Source: VRUE01 sp963728365
Lineage (GTDB): Bacteria; Actinomycetota; Thermoleophilia; Solirubrobacterales; 70-9
Assembly (NCBI GenBank): GCA_963728365.1
Contig: CAVSJI010000001.1
Span: 62,001-126,000 of the forward strand
DNA: 64,000 nucleotides
Reading direction: 5' to 3'
The translations under genes and the position numbers were made by a program. Positions 1 through 7,634 of this stretch are shown here, piece after piece. The notes under the pieces were generated by a model, which had not been told where the DNA came from, searched no databases, and saw only the letters and a list, made by a program, of their open reading frames with translations. Every line of letters begins with the position of its first letter. Within the stretch, counting starts at the first letter, position 1.

Positions 1-625
1 AGTCGCCGAACGCCGACGGCACCCCGCACCTCGGAAACGTCCGCGTGAAGATCTCCGTGCGCACCGTGTGCAGGCCGCTGTCGCGCCGGTCGAGGAAGGG
101 CGAGTTGGCGGAGACGGCGAGCAGCAGCGGCAGCAGCTCCCGCACCCGGTCGCAGACGGCGATCGCCCGGTCGGCGCCGCGGACGCCCATGTGCACGTGC
201 AGGCTCCAGGTGTTGTTGCGCTGCGCGACGTAGCCCAGTTCGTGGCGCAGCCGGTTGTAATGGGGGGTGTCGATGATCCGCTGGTCGAGGTAGGAGGCCC
301 AGGGGTGGGTGCCCATCGCCCCCAGCGCCAGCCCCAGCCGCTCGGCCAGCCCGAAGAGCGCCAGCCGCCGCTCGCGCTGCATGCGCGCCGCCTCGGCGAA
401 GCTCCCCGCCCGCCCCGAGCGGATCTCGATCTCCGAGGCGATCAGCTCGCCCGCCGCCGAGCCGGCCAGCGCCGCCTCCCGCTGGCAGGCCTCGAACACC
501 TCCTCGAAGCGGTGCTCCAGCTCCAGCGTCGCCGGGTCGAGGATCGCGAACTCCTCCTCGAGCCCGACGGTGAAGTCGGTCGAGGACTCGAACGTCTCCC
601 GGGCGAGGTCGAGGTCCAGGGACAA
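1..625 (-). CDS. carboxylate-amine ligase, GCS2/YbdK family (3' end cut off)
   Basis: Translating the minus strand gives an uninterrupted frame running off the left edge. It opens with the family's N-terminal motif (TVGLEEEFAILDP-like). It continues with GTHPWASYLDQRIID, HYNRLRHELGYVAQRNNTW, SLHVHMGV and LLLAVSANSPFLD, all conserved landmarks of the glutamate-cysteine-ligase type 2 superfamily, which makes ATP-dependent amide bonds between a carboxylate and an amine. The true substrate of YbdK-type members is usually unknown. The likely start is a TTG at 625-623 just before SLDLDLARE; no strong ribosome site is visible, so the start is uncertain. It lies 34 bases after rex on the same strand and may be co-transcribed with it. 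About 208 codons of an expected 360-400 are present. Confidence 0.88.
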   Translation of the reverse strand, partial: MSLDLDLARETFESSTDFTVGLEEEFAILDPATLELEHRFEEVFEACQREAALAGSAAGELIASEIEIRSGRAGSFAEAARMQRERRLALFGLAERLGLALGAMGTHPWASYLDQRIIDTPHYNRLRHELGYVAQRNNTWSLHVHMGVRGADRAIAVCDRVRELLPLLLAVSANSPFLDRRDSGLHTVRTEIFTRTFPRCGVPSAFGD

Positions 626-659
626 GGGTCGGCTCAGGGTCGGACGGGGGCGGGCGCGG

Positions 660-1325
660 TCAGGTCAGGTAGAAGTAGAGCGCGTAGAGCAGGTCGACCG
701 CCGGGCTCGAGGCGTGCACGGTCACCTCGGGCGGCACCTGCAGCAGCTGCTCGGAGTAGTTGAAGATGATCCGCACGCCGGCCTGCACCAGCCGGTCGGC
801 GACCGCCTGGGCCGAGGCGGCGGGCACGGCGAGCACGCCGACGACGATCTCCTGCTCGGCGACGACCGCCTCCAGCTCGCCCAGGTCGCGCACCCGCAGC
901 GGACCGACCTCGCTCCCCACAACGCTCGCGTCCACGTCGAACATCGCGACGATCCGGAAGCCGTGGTCGGCGAAGATGTCGGAGCTGGCGATCGCCCGCC
1001 CCAGGTTGCCGGCCCCGAACAGGGCGATGTTGTGCTGCCCCGAGGTGCGCATGATCTTCCGCACCTCTTCGACCAGCGACTCGACGTTGTAGCCGACGCC
1101 CCGCTTGCCGAACTTGCCGAAGCCGCTCAGGTCCCGCCGGATCTGGGTCGGGTTGATGTGCGTGTACTCGCTCAGTTCCTGCGAGGAGATCGTCGTGCGC
1201 CCCATCTTGCGCGCCTGGGTCAGCACCTGCAGGTAGCGCGAGAGCCGCGCCGCGACCCCCAGCGAGAGCCGCTCGCCGGCCCACAGCCCGCCCGCCGGAT
1301 CCTGTCCCTCGGTCGCCACGCTCAT
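660..1325 (-). CDS. rex: redox-sensing transcriptional repressor Rex
   Basis: This 221-residue protein matches Rex end to end. It has an N-terminal winged helix (about residues 25-85, including INPTQIRRDLSGFGKFGKRG, the DNA-contacting region). A Rossmann fold follows with the NADH-binding motif ALFGAGNLGRA at 101-111. The C-terminal domain-swap helix ends in DLLYALYFYL. Rex represses respiratory and fermentation genes and leaves DNA when the NADH/NAD ratio rises. The ATG at 1325 was chosen because residues upstream of it in the open frame are low-complexity and unlike Rex. I see no TTGTGA-n6-TCACAA Rex site in the leader, so autoregulation is not supported here. Confidence 0.95.
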   Translation of the reverse strand: MSVATEGQDPAGGLWAGERLSLGVAARLSRYLQVLTQARKMGRTTISSQELSEYTHINPTQIRRDLSGFGKFGKRGVGYNVESLVEEVRKIMRTSGQHNIALFGAGNLGRAIASSDIFADHGFRIVAMFDVDASVVGSEVGPLRVRDLGELEAVVAEQEIVVGVLAVPAASAQAVADRLVQAGVRIIFNYSEQLLQVPPEVTVHASSPAVDLLYALYFYLT

Positions 1326-1468
1326 CGAGGGCACAGTATCGAGGTCCCGCCCGGATGAGGCCGGGAAACCGCTCAATACCAAAAAAGCGCCCATGTAGTA
1401 CCATCCGGGCGGCTGACGACCAGCGCGAGTACCGCAGATCAGACGCGGCGTCGCGGTAGCGCGTTCAG

Positions 1469-1514
1469 GGGCCCGGGCCGGCCCAACGTTCGTCCCCCCG
1501 GCCGGCCCGGGCCC
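1469..1514. other. perfect 15-bp inverted repeat in the rex/tetR divergent region
   Basis: Positions 1469-1483 (gggcccgggccggcc) are the exact reverse complement of 1500-1514, with a 16-base spacer. The region 1326-1610 between divergent rex and the TetR gene otherwise holds no gene. With no T-run on either side, and lying upstream of both genes, it is not an ordinary terminator; it could be a leader hairpin on the rex transcript or a structural stop between the two promoters. Confidence 0.6.
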
Positions 1515-1610
1515 TTGCAACCTCAGCCAGAACCTGGTACGACTTAGGGAGCCTTTAGAGACGAGAACGGTCTTGGGCTAGAGGGAGAGCGGGTTTGTCG
1601 GAGAAGCTGG

Positions 1611-2999
1611 ATGCAGCGGGGAGCGTCGGTGGCAACAGCGCCTGTTGAGGTCGCGACCGGAGGCTCCGTCGAATCGCCGGGGGTGCCGTACGCGCGCCTC
1701 AAACCGGGGCCCGGAAGGCCGGCGTCCGAGGTCGCCGAGCACCAGCGGGCGCGGATCCATGCGGCGATGGTCGAGATCGCCGGCGAGCGCGGCTACGAGG
1801 CGGTCACCGCGCGTGAGCTGTCGCGCCTCTCGGGCGTCTCCACCCGCGCCTTCTACAGCCACTTCGACGGCAAAGAGGAGTGCTTCCTGCACACCCACGA
1901 GGCGATCGTGCGGCGCGCGGCGCGCCGCATCGTCCTCGCCCAGGCGGGCGAGCGCGACTGGCGCGAGCGCCTGCGCCTCGCCTTCGAGGCCTACGCCGGC
2001 GAGCTGGCGCGTGAGCCGGCGGCCGCGCGGCTGGTGCTGATCGAGGCCTACTCCGCCGGCCCGGCCGCGCTCGAGCAGATCAGGCGGGCGCAGCGCAGCT
2101 TCGAGGCGATGGTCGCCGAGAGCTTCGGCCGCGCCCCCGACCGAGCCGCAGTGCCGCAACTCGTGATCGAGGGAGTGGTCGCCGGCGCCGAGCGCGTGGC
2201 CCGCGCGCGGCTGGCCGCCGAGCGGGAGGGCGAGCTGGCGCGGCTCGGCAGCGCCCTCGCCGGCTGGGCGCTCGCCTGCGGCAGCGAGGCCGCGGCCTCG
2301 CTCGCCGACCTCGACTCATGCTTCGTGCCCGAGAGCCCGTCCGTCGGGCTCCACCCAGTCCCATCGAGCGGCGCGAAAGGAGGGGAGACGGGGGCCCGGT
2401 CGTCAACGGACGACCGGGCCCTCCTCCTCTCAGCGGTCGCCAGGCTGGCGGCGAGCGAGGGCTACGCCGGCCTCACCGTCTCGCGCGTCCACGCCGTCGC
2501 CGGCGTCTCGCGCCGCTGCTTCGACGCTCACTTCGATGGGGTGGAGGACTGCTTCCTGGCGGCGCTCGAGCAGCAGGCCGGCGCGGCGATCGCCCGCGCC
2601 GCCGCCGAGGGCGACGAAGCCGGGTCCTGGGAGGCCGGCGTGCAGCGCGCGATCGCCAGCCTCTGCCGGCAGATCGCCTCCGACCCGGTGCTCGCCGGCC
2701 TCTGCTTCGTCGAGGCCTTCGGTCCCGGGGCGGGGGGGATGCGCTGCCGCGAGCGCCTGATGGCCGATCTGGTCGAGCGACTGCGCGACGCCTCCCCCCC
2801 GGCGCGGCAGGTCGAGGAGCTCGCCGTCGAAGCATCGGTCGGCGCGGTCTGGGGGGTCATCCACCGCCACGTGGTCAGCGGCACGGCGCAGCAGCTGCCC
2901 CGAATCGCCCCGACGCTCTCCTACCTGGCGCTGGCCCCCGTGGCCGGGCCCGAGGCCGCGATCGCGACGATTCGCGAAGGGCTTGCCGTGACCGGCTGA
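1611..2999 (+). CDS. tandem (double) TetR-family regulator
   Basis: The 462-residue protein is about twice TetR length and carries two complete TetR DNA-binding domains. The first spans about residues 45-95 (AAMVEIAGERGYEAVTAREL, then GVSTRAFYSHFDGKEECF). The second spans about 265-312 (VARLAASEGYAGLTVSRV, then GVSRRCFDAHFDGVEDCF). Each is followed by its own helical ligand-like domain, joined by a Ser/Gly-rich linker near residues 235-262. TetR proteins bind palindromes as homodimers; a fused tandem could fold as an intramolecular dimer. The ATG at 1611 has a good ribosome site (ggagaag, 1600-1606). It is divergent from rex and upstream of the secreted-protein cluster, so it may regulate that cluster, but this is inference. 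A second protein of the same design lies at 62502-63863. Confidence 0.9.
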   Translation: MQRGASVATAPVEVATGGSVESPGVPYARLKPGPGRPASEVAEHQRARIHAAMVEIAGERGYEAVTARELSRLSGVSTRAFYSHFDGKEECFLHTHEAIVRRAARRIVLAQAGERDWRERLRLAFEAYAGELAREPAAARLVLIEAYSAGPAALEQIRRAQRSFEAMVAESFGRAPDRAAVPQLVIEGVVAGAERVARARLAAEREGELARLGSALAGWALACGSEAAASLADLDSCFVPESPSVGLHPVPSSGAKGGETGARSSTDDRALLLSAVARLAASEGYAGLTVSRVHAVAGVSRRCFDAHFDGVEDCFLAALEQQAGAAIARAAAEGDEAGSWEAGVQRAIASLCRQIASDPVLAGLCFVEAFGPGAGGMRCRERLMADLVERLRDASPPARQVEELAVEASVGAVWGVIHRHVVSGTAQQLPRIAPTLSYLALAPVAGPEAAIATIREGLAVTG

Positions 3000-3001
3000 C
3001 G

Positions 3002-4120
3002 CTTCCTCCCCAAATACCCAGTCCCACGAGCAAAGAACAGGAGATACGAGACATGCGAATGCCTATGTTGAGAAGGGCGGCGTGCGCGGCGCTGGCCGCC
3101 ACGGCGCTCGCCTCGCTCGGCTTCGCGGGAAGCGCCTCCGCGAAACTGACGGGCGAATTCACGATGTTCCAGCAATGCCCGCTGAGCAACCCAGAAACCA
3201 ACCGCTGCCTGTACTCGGTTACGAAAAGCGGCGAAGTCATCCTCGGCAACAAGAAAGTGCCGATCGAAACAGAAGTGATCCTGCAGGGCGGCTACACCAA
3301 AGCCGTCGAACAGGTATCCCACCTGGTCGCGGCCTCCAACGGCGTGACCCTCTCCAAAGCCCCCCAGAACGTCCCCGGAGGGCTGCTCGGCATCGTCCCC
3401 GAAGAAGAACAGTCCTGGCTGGTCAAACGGCTGATCAAATTCTTCTTCGAAAACAGCCTCACCGGGGTCAACTCGACCCTCGAACTGGCCAAGCCCGCTA
3501 GCGAAGTGCTGCTCAGCGAAGTCCATCTGGCCGAAAAAAAAGGCGTCGCCCTGAAGATGCCGGTCAAGGTGCACCTGGAAAACCCCTTCCTCGGCAGCCA
3601 CTGCTACGTGGGGTCCTCCAGCTCGCCGATCACCTTCGAACTGACGACGGGCACCACCAGCCCGCCGGCTCCCAACGAAGCGATCACCGGTAGCGCCGGC
3701 GTCACCGAATTCCTCGAAAAATTCCGCATCCTGCGCAAGGAAGGCGTGAAGCTCGTCGACAACGCCTGGTCGGCCCCCAAAGCCAGCGGCTGCGGCGGCC
3801 TGCTCTCCTTCCTCGTCACGCCGATCATCAACAACCAGCTCGGCAACACGACCGCGGGCCACAACACCGCGATCCTCGAAGGCCAGACCAACACGGCGAC
3901 CGCCCTGGCGGTGAAGACCAATGACGAAGAAAACCCGTAAGCGGGCTCTCGCGCAAGGAGATGATGAGAAGATGAACCGCAAAGCGACAAAGGTCTTCCT
4001 GGCCGCCGTGCTCGCTGTGCTGGCGATCGGCGCGCTGTTCGCCGCGAGCGCGAGCGCAAGCCCGGCCTGGAAGTTCAACGGAGAAGAACTCTCGGGGACG
4101 GAAACGATCCTCGGGGGAGC
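3002..4120 (+). repeat. duplicated block A-B, first copy
   Basis: This stretch is essentially identical to 29070-30188 (offset 26,068). I noticed one base difference, near 3112 (ctg versus ctc). It covers the 50-base leader, all of gene A1 and the first ~150 bases of B1, after which the two B genes diverge in sequence while staying homologous. The sharp edge within B suggests recent recombination or gene conversion. Confidence 0.9.
3053..3940 (+). CDS. secreted protein, family A (copy A1)
   Basis: The 295-residue protein has a Sec signal peptide (MRMPMLRRA, then an Ala/Leu-rich core ending GSASA, cleavage near residue 28). The mature protein begins KLTGEFTMFQQCPL. I recognise no catalytic motif. 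It has a few cysteines (CPLSNPETNRC, GSHCYVG, SGCGG) that could form extracytoplasmic disulphides, and a conserved NDEENP C-terminus. Nearly every Glu codon is GAA, unlike housekeeping genes in this window. The ATG at 3053 follows aggagatacgagac. It is essentially identical to A2 (29121) and close to A3 (30761). B1 follows after 31 bases, probably in the same transcript. Function unknown; probably a cell-surface or released structural protein. Confidence 0.85.
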   Translation: MRMPMLRRAACAALAATALASLGFAGSASAKLTGEFTMFQQCPLSNPETNRCLYSVTKSGEVILGNKKVPIETEVILQGGYTKAVEQVSHLVAASNGVTLSKAPQNVPGGLLGIVPEEEQSWLVKRLIKFFFENSLTGVNSTLELAKPASEVLLSEVHLAEKKGVALKMPVKVHLENPFLGSHCYVGSSSSPITFELTTGTTSPPAPNEAITGSAGVTEFLEKFRILRKEGVKLVDNAWSAPKASGCGGLLSFLVTPIINNQLGNTTAGHNTAILEGQTNTATALAVKTNDEENP

Positions 4121-4592
4121 GCAGGAAAGCGGCCTGACCGGGTTTGGGATGACGACCACCTGCGCCAACTTCCTCTACGAAGTCGAAATCTCTAACAAAG
4201 AAGGGACGGGCGAAGGCAACGTCAACGACCTGCCCCTGTTCAACTGCTACACGGACACCACCTGCACGGTCGCAGCGATCGAAGCCGAATCGTTCCCCTG
4301 GCACGTGAACCTGATGTCGACCGGCGGCAGCAACTACATGACGGTCAAAGGCGTCAACGTCTGGATCCTCTACGGCGGTTGGTTCTGCCCCATCTGGGGC
4401 TGGTGGGTCAACGTCACCGGCTCAGCCGGCGGCATCATCGACAACGAAACCGAAAGCGCCACATTCGGCCCGTCGAGCTTCGAAGCGACCGGGACCGAAC
4501 TGAGAGCCCTCGGCGAATCGATCGAATGGAACGGGTACTTCCCAAGCGAAGCGTTCGAATGGCACAGGGAAGACTCGATCAGCGTTTCCTAG
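3972..4592 (+). CDS. secreted protein, family B (copy B1)
   Basis: A 206-residue protein with a clear signal peptide (MNRKATKVFLAAVLAVLAIG, cleavage after ASASA). The mature N-terminus is SPAWKFNGEELSGTETI, the same 'W.(.)NG..LSG.E.I' opening seen in family C proteins downstream, so B and C are probably distant relatives. Four or more cysteines are present. It ends EWHREDSISVS. The ATG at 3972 was chosen over an earlier in-frame ATG at 3921 because it starts the signal peptide and has aaggag 11 bases upstream; the earlier one lies inside gene A. The PEBP lipoprotein starts 2 bases after its stop, so translation is probably coupled. Glu codons are almost all GAA. Function unknown. Confidence 0.82.
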   Translation: MNRKATKVFLAAVLAVLAIGALFAASASASPAWKFNGEELSGTETILGGAQESGLTGFGMTTTCANFLYEVEISNKEGTGEGNVNDLPLFNCYTDTTCTVAAIEAESFPWHVNLMSTGGSNYMTVKGVNVWILYGGWFCPIWGWWVNVTGSAGGIIDNETESATFGPSSFEATGTELRALGESIEWNGYFPSEAFEWHREDSISVS

Positions 4593-4594
4593 CC

Positions 4595-5371
4595 ATGGCC
4601 GGCAGGCCGGCGAGCGCCAGGTTCGTCCTGGCGCTCGCGGCCGCGGCCGTGCTCGCTTTCTCCGGCTGTGGCGGCGACAGCTCCACGGCCGGAGACGCGA
4701 GCACCACGGCGAGCGGCAGCACGAGCGCCGAAGCGCCCGGCGCCGCCGCGAAGGCCGTGCCGGGCGGCGACGAAAGCGAACGCAGCCCCGCTCCGCCGGC
4801 CGGCGGCAGTGGAAGCGGGCACGGCGGCAAGCACGGCCCCAAAGTGGCGATCCCCAAAGGGGAACGTGAACGCGGGATCACCCCCCAGCAGCGCGCCCAC
4901 GCCACGGTCGCCAACATCCTGCTGACGAGCCCCGCCCTGAAGAGCGCATCGCGCCCGGGCGCGCCCCTGCCCGCCGCCTACACCTGCGACGGGAAGAACA
5001 GCTGGCCCGAGCTGCGCTGGAGCGGCATCCCGTCCGAAGCCTCCGAACTCGTCCTCCTGATGGCCAACCTCCGGCCCGTCGACGGGGCGCTCTTCTTCGA
5101 CTGGGCCGTGGCCGGCCTCGACCCGAGCCTCGACGGCATCGAAGCCGGCCACCTGCCGAAGGGCGCGATCGTCGGTCGCAACAGCACCGGCAAGCTCGGC
5201 TACTCGGTCTGCCCGCCCCAGGGAGAACGCGAAACCTACGTCTTCATGCTCTTCGCCTTGCCGAAGCCGCTAAACCCCCAGCGGGGCTTCGACCCGCTCG
5301 AGGTGCGCAAAGCGGCCGGCGCGGAGGCCGCCAACGCCGGCCTGCTCGCCGCCTCCTACTCGCGCGGTTAG
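4595..5371 (+). CDS. PEBP (YbhB/YbcL)-family lipoprotein
   Basis: 258 residues. A signal peptide ends in a lipobox-like FSGC, then a long Ser/Thr/Gly/Ala-rich linker (residues ~25-100). The phosphatidylethanolamine-binding-protein fold follows: LTSPALKSASRPGAPLPAAY, YTCDGKNSWPELRWSG, FDWAVAGLDPS, GRNSTGKLGYSVCPPQG and YVFMLFAL. These match bacterial YbhB/YbcL proteins, whose ligand and role are poorly known. The lipobox has Phe at -3, which is unusual, so lipidation is likely but not certain. It begins 2 bases after B1. The second A-B block at 29-30.6 kb lacks this gene and has a terminator hairpin there instead. Confidence 0.82.
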   Translation: MAGRPASARFVLALAAAAVLAFSGCGGDSSTAGDASTTASGSTSAEAPGAAAKAVPGGDESERSPAPPAGGSGSGHGGKHGPKVAIPKGERERGITPQQRAHATVANILLTSPALKSASRPGAPLPAAYTCDGKNSWPELRWSGIPSEASELVLLMANLRPVDGALFFDWAVAGLDPSLDGIEAGHLPKGAIVGRNSTGKLGYSVCPPQGERETYVFMLFALPKPLNPQRGFDPLEVRKAAGAEAANAGLLAASYSRG

Positions 5372-5472
5372 GCCGTTCGTGGAGCGGAAGCGCAGCTTAG
5401 CAATACAGTGACAACAAGAGCACACAGCATTCTCGAAAAGCACAACATCACCCGAAAGAGAGGGATCGGCAA

Positions 5473-6207
5473 ATGATTCGGAAGAGAAACGGAGTTTTAA
5501 GACTGGGCATCTGTGTTCTGGCTGCTCTCAGCATCCTAGCGATCACGGCCGGAACGGCTCAGGCGGAAGAAGGAGCCCAGTGGCATATCGAAGGGCAATC
5601 GCTGTCCGAATTACCCAGCGAACTTGAATCAATCACTGGCTCGGCGGTGTTACCGCTCTTCTTGGAAACATTAGAACTGGGCGTAAAGAAGGAATGCCAG
5701 AAACTCGCCCTTGACGAAGCACTGATCACGGAACCGGGGCACCTGAAAGGAAACCTGTTATTCACAGAATGCTTAACCTACCTGCTAAATTCGGAAACAG
5801 GAGAATTCGAAGACCCGGAAGGCATCTGTGATCCAGCAGAACCAGTTGTGCTTCAAGGCTTAGGCTTACTAATTTTACACAACGAAAAGTCCTACATCTT
5901 ATTCGAACCTCAAGGCTCGAACTTCACGATTCTTCACTTCGAAGCGCCATGTCCGCTACCCGAAGAAGTACCCCTCACGGGTACGGTAGTCGCGGAATGC
6001 GTCAAAGTGAACGAAGCAGGCGAACATGTTCCCGACGACTGCGCCACCGAAAAGGTAACGCAGTTGATTAGGATGGTGGAAAGTCCAACCTTATTCCCCG
6101 AAGACAAGGTGTTCTTCGGGGAAAACGAAATGCACGTATTCGGCACCGCTGCCCTGCAGCTCAGCGGCGCGGATATAGGCGAGAAATGGAGCGGCCACGC
6201 CGGATAG
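5473..6207 (+). CDS. secreted protein, family C (copy C1), TTA-rich
   Basis: 244 residues. It has a signal peptide MIRKRNGVLRLGICVLAALS...AQA, then EEGAQWHIEGQSLSELPSEL and the family's C-terminal KWSGHAG. No known enzyme motif is visible. Cysteines recur (KKECQKL, TECLTYL, EGICDP, APCPLPE, AECVKV, DDCATEK). The DNA is far more AT-rich than its neighbours; I count about 11 TTA leucine codons and almost only GAA for Glu. Paralogues are C2 (6762) and C3 (17992), and each of those precedes a giant propeller gene, whereas C1 precedes only a D-gene stub. The ATG at 5473 directly starts the signal peptide. Function unknown. Confidence 0.83.
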   Translation: MIRKRNGVLRLGICVLAALSILAITAGTAQAEEGAQWHIEGQSLSELPSELESITGSAVLPLFLETLELGVKKECQKLALDEALITEPGHLKGNLLFTECLTYLLNSETGEFEDPEGICDPAEPVVLQGLGLLILHNEKSYILFEPQGSNFTILHFEAPCPLPEEVPLTGTVVAECVKVNEAGEHVPDDCATEKVTQLIRMVESPTLFPEDKVFFGENEMHVFGTAALQLSGADIGEKWSGHAG

Positions 6208-6240
6208 GCTGTCCGTGAGCAAGCCCTCGGGAAGGAAAAC

Positions 6241-6270
6241 GGAGCCGTCGGGCGATAGCGCGACGGCTCC
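6241..6270 (+). terminator. hairpin after C1
   Basis: ggagccgtcg (6241-6250) and cgacggctcc (6261-6270) form a perfect 10-bp stem with a 10-base loop, 33 bases after the C1 stop. There is no T-run, so termination strength is uncertain. Confidence 0.55.
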
Positions 6271-6303
6271 GTCCGGGGGGTGAACACCGAGAAACCATCG
6301 CCG

Positions 6304-6614
6304 AAGATCCGCCTGTCGGCCGACCCGAAGTCGTCGCCGCGGGGCGCGTGGACTCCGTGCACGGCGGCATCCGCACCAGCTTCGAATCCCTCCCCGACGC
6401 GCCGCTCTCCAAGGTCGTCGTGATCACGCAGGGCAAGCGCAAGGGCCTCTTCCAGAACTCGACCAACCTCTGCCGCTCCGCCCACTTCGCCACGGTGCGC
6501 CTCGACGGGCAAAACGGCAAGGCCCACGACTTCCGAGCCCACCTGAGCGCCCGCTACGCCCCGATACCGGCACCGGCGTGGGCACTGGCGACGCTGAAGC
6601 CCAGCCAGAGTTAG
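6304..6614 (+). pseudogene. 3' remnant of a D-type gene (D0)
   Basis: From about 6330 the sequence matches the last ~95 codons of the 1107-residue D genes (GRVDSVHGGIRTSFESLP, KVVVITQGKRKGLF, DFRAHLSAR). A weaker match (atccgcctg) begins near 6304, interrupted by a short deletion that shifts the frame. There is no signal peptide or start, and the His/Arg tail of D1/D2 is replaced by an unrelated ending (APIPAPAWALATLKPSQS). It reads SFES like D2, not SFEA like D1. The stub sits exactly where a D gene lies before C2 and C3, so it is best read as what remains of a deleted third cassette. Confidence 0.85.
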
Positions 6615-6761
6615 AAAACGTTGCGCCGAAAAACTTGACTGAACGCCCTTGGCGCGCGATGCTCGAGTGGTGCAGGAATGCAACGACTCCGTAACGGAAG
6701 CCGCTCGCGGCCCTGCGCAAGTCCATATGAGAATCCGTAATCAAAGAGAGGAAACCGAAGA

Positions 6762-7508
6762 ATGATTCGCAGAAAGCACAGGCTAAGCGCCCTCGGCGTC
6801 TGTCTCCTGGCCGCGATGAGCGTCATGGCGCTCGCGGCTGGAGCGGCTCAGGCCGAAACAGGGGCTAAATGGTTAATCAACGGCACGCAACTGAGCGGTT
6901 CAGAATCGATCACGGGCTCAGCAGCCTTATCCTTCTTACTTGAAGTGTTAGAAGAAGGCGCAACCACCGTTGTAATTCACTGCAGCACGCTGAATATCGA
7001 TGAAGGCAAGATTGAAGAACCGAACGGAAAAAACTTAGGCAAGTTGTTATTCACCAATTGCTTAACGTTACTGCTCTTCGAAGGAGAACTCGTAGACCCG
7101 GAAGGTATCTGCGATCCGGTGGAGCCAGTTACCGCTAATGTTAAAAGTTTACTCATCTTAGACCCCAACGAAACAGGGACCAAAAAACCTTACATCTTAT
7201 TCGAACCCGATAACGCCGAAGGCATCTTCACGAGCCTTGACTTCATAGAACCGTGCCCGCTGCCGGAATTAGTGCCGATCACCGGCTCGAAGGTTGCGGA
7301 ATGCGTGAAGCTGGAAGGCGGAGTGCATGTCGCGGACACGTGCTTAACCGAAAAGGTCACGCAGCTGATCAGGCCGGTGCAAAGCTTAACGTTATTCCCG
7401 AACGACAAACTGTTCTTCGGTCTAAACGAAGCGCACTTCAAAGGCGTGGGGGCGCTTGAATTGAGTGGAGCGAACGCCGGCAAACCATGGAGCGGCCACG
7501 CGGGATAA
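6762..7508 (+). CDS. secreted protein, family C (copy C2), TTA-rich
   Basis: 248 residues. Signal peptide MIRRKHRLSALGVCLLAAMS...AQA, mature start ETGAKWLINGTQLSGSESIT, end KPWSGHAG. It is most similar to C3 (17992), with which it shares an almost identical 150-base leader containing ttgact (6634-6639) and agaggaaa before the ATG. Many TTA Leu codons and nearly exclusive GAA for Glu set it apart from the genome's GC-rich style. It is followed by a strong hairpin (7565-7594) and then NHL1. Function unknown; its position at the head of the cassette suggests it acts with the large surface proteins. Confidence 0.84.
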   Translation: MIRRKHRLSALGVCLLAAMSVMALAAGAAQAETGAKWLINGTQLSGSESITGSAALSFLLEVLEEGATTVVIHCSTLNIDEGKIEEPNGKNLGKLLFTNCLTLLLFEGELVDPEGICDPVEPVTANVKSLLILDPNETGTKKPYILFEPDNAEGIFTSLDFIEPCPLPELVPITGSKVAECVKLEGGVHVADTCLTEKVTQLIRPVQSLTLFPNDKLFFGLNEAHFKGVGALELSGANAGKPWSGHAG

Positions 7509-7564
7509 CTGACGAGACGCAACAAGCAATCGCATTGACGCATTGATGCGATGAACCAACCGGA

Positions 7565-7594
7565 GTGCGGGCCGCGCCAAGGCGCGGCCCGCAC
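7565..7594 (+). other. perfect 14-bp hairpin between C2 and NHL1
   Basis: gtgcgggccgcgcc (7565-7578) and its exact complement (7581-7594) are separated by aa. No T-run follows. The same hairpin occurs at 18797-18826 before NHL2, so it is conserved with the cassette. It could attenuate transcription into the giant gene or stabilise the upstream C transcript. Confidence 0.65.
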
Positions 7595-7634
7595 AGCCGG
7601 ACAAGCCAGGGATATTCAAAAGAGGGGCAGACCT

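Noticed and set aside
1326..1520. Longer start of Rex up to 1520
   Set aside because: The added 65 residues do not resemble Rex and include the inverted repeat; a normal Rex start is at 1325.
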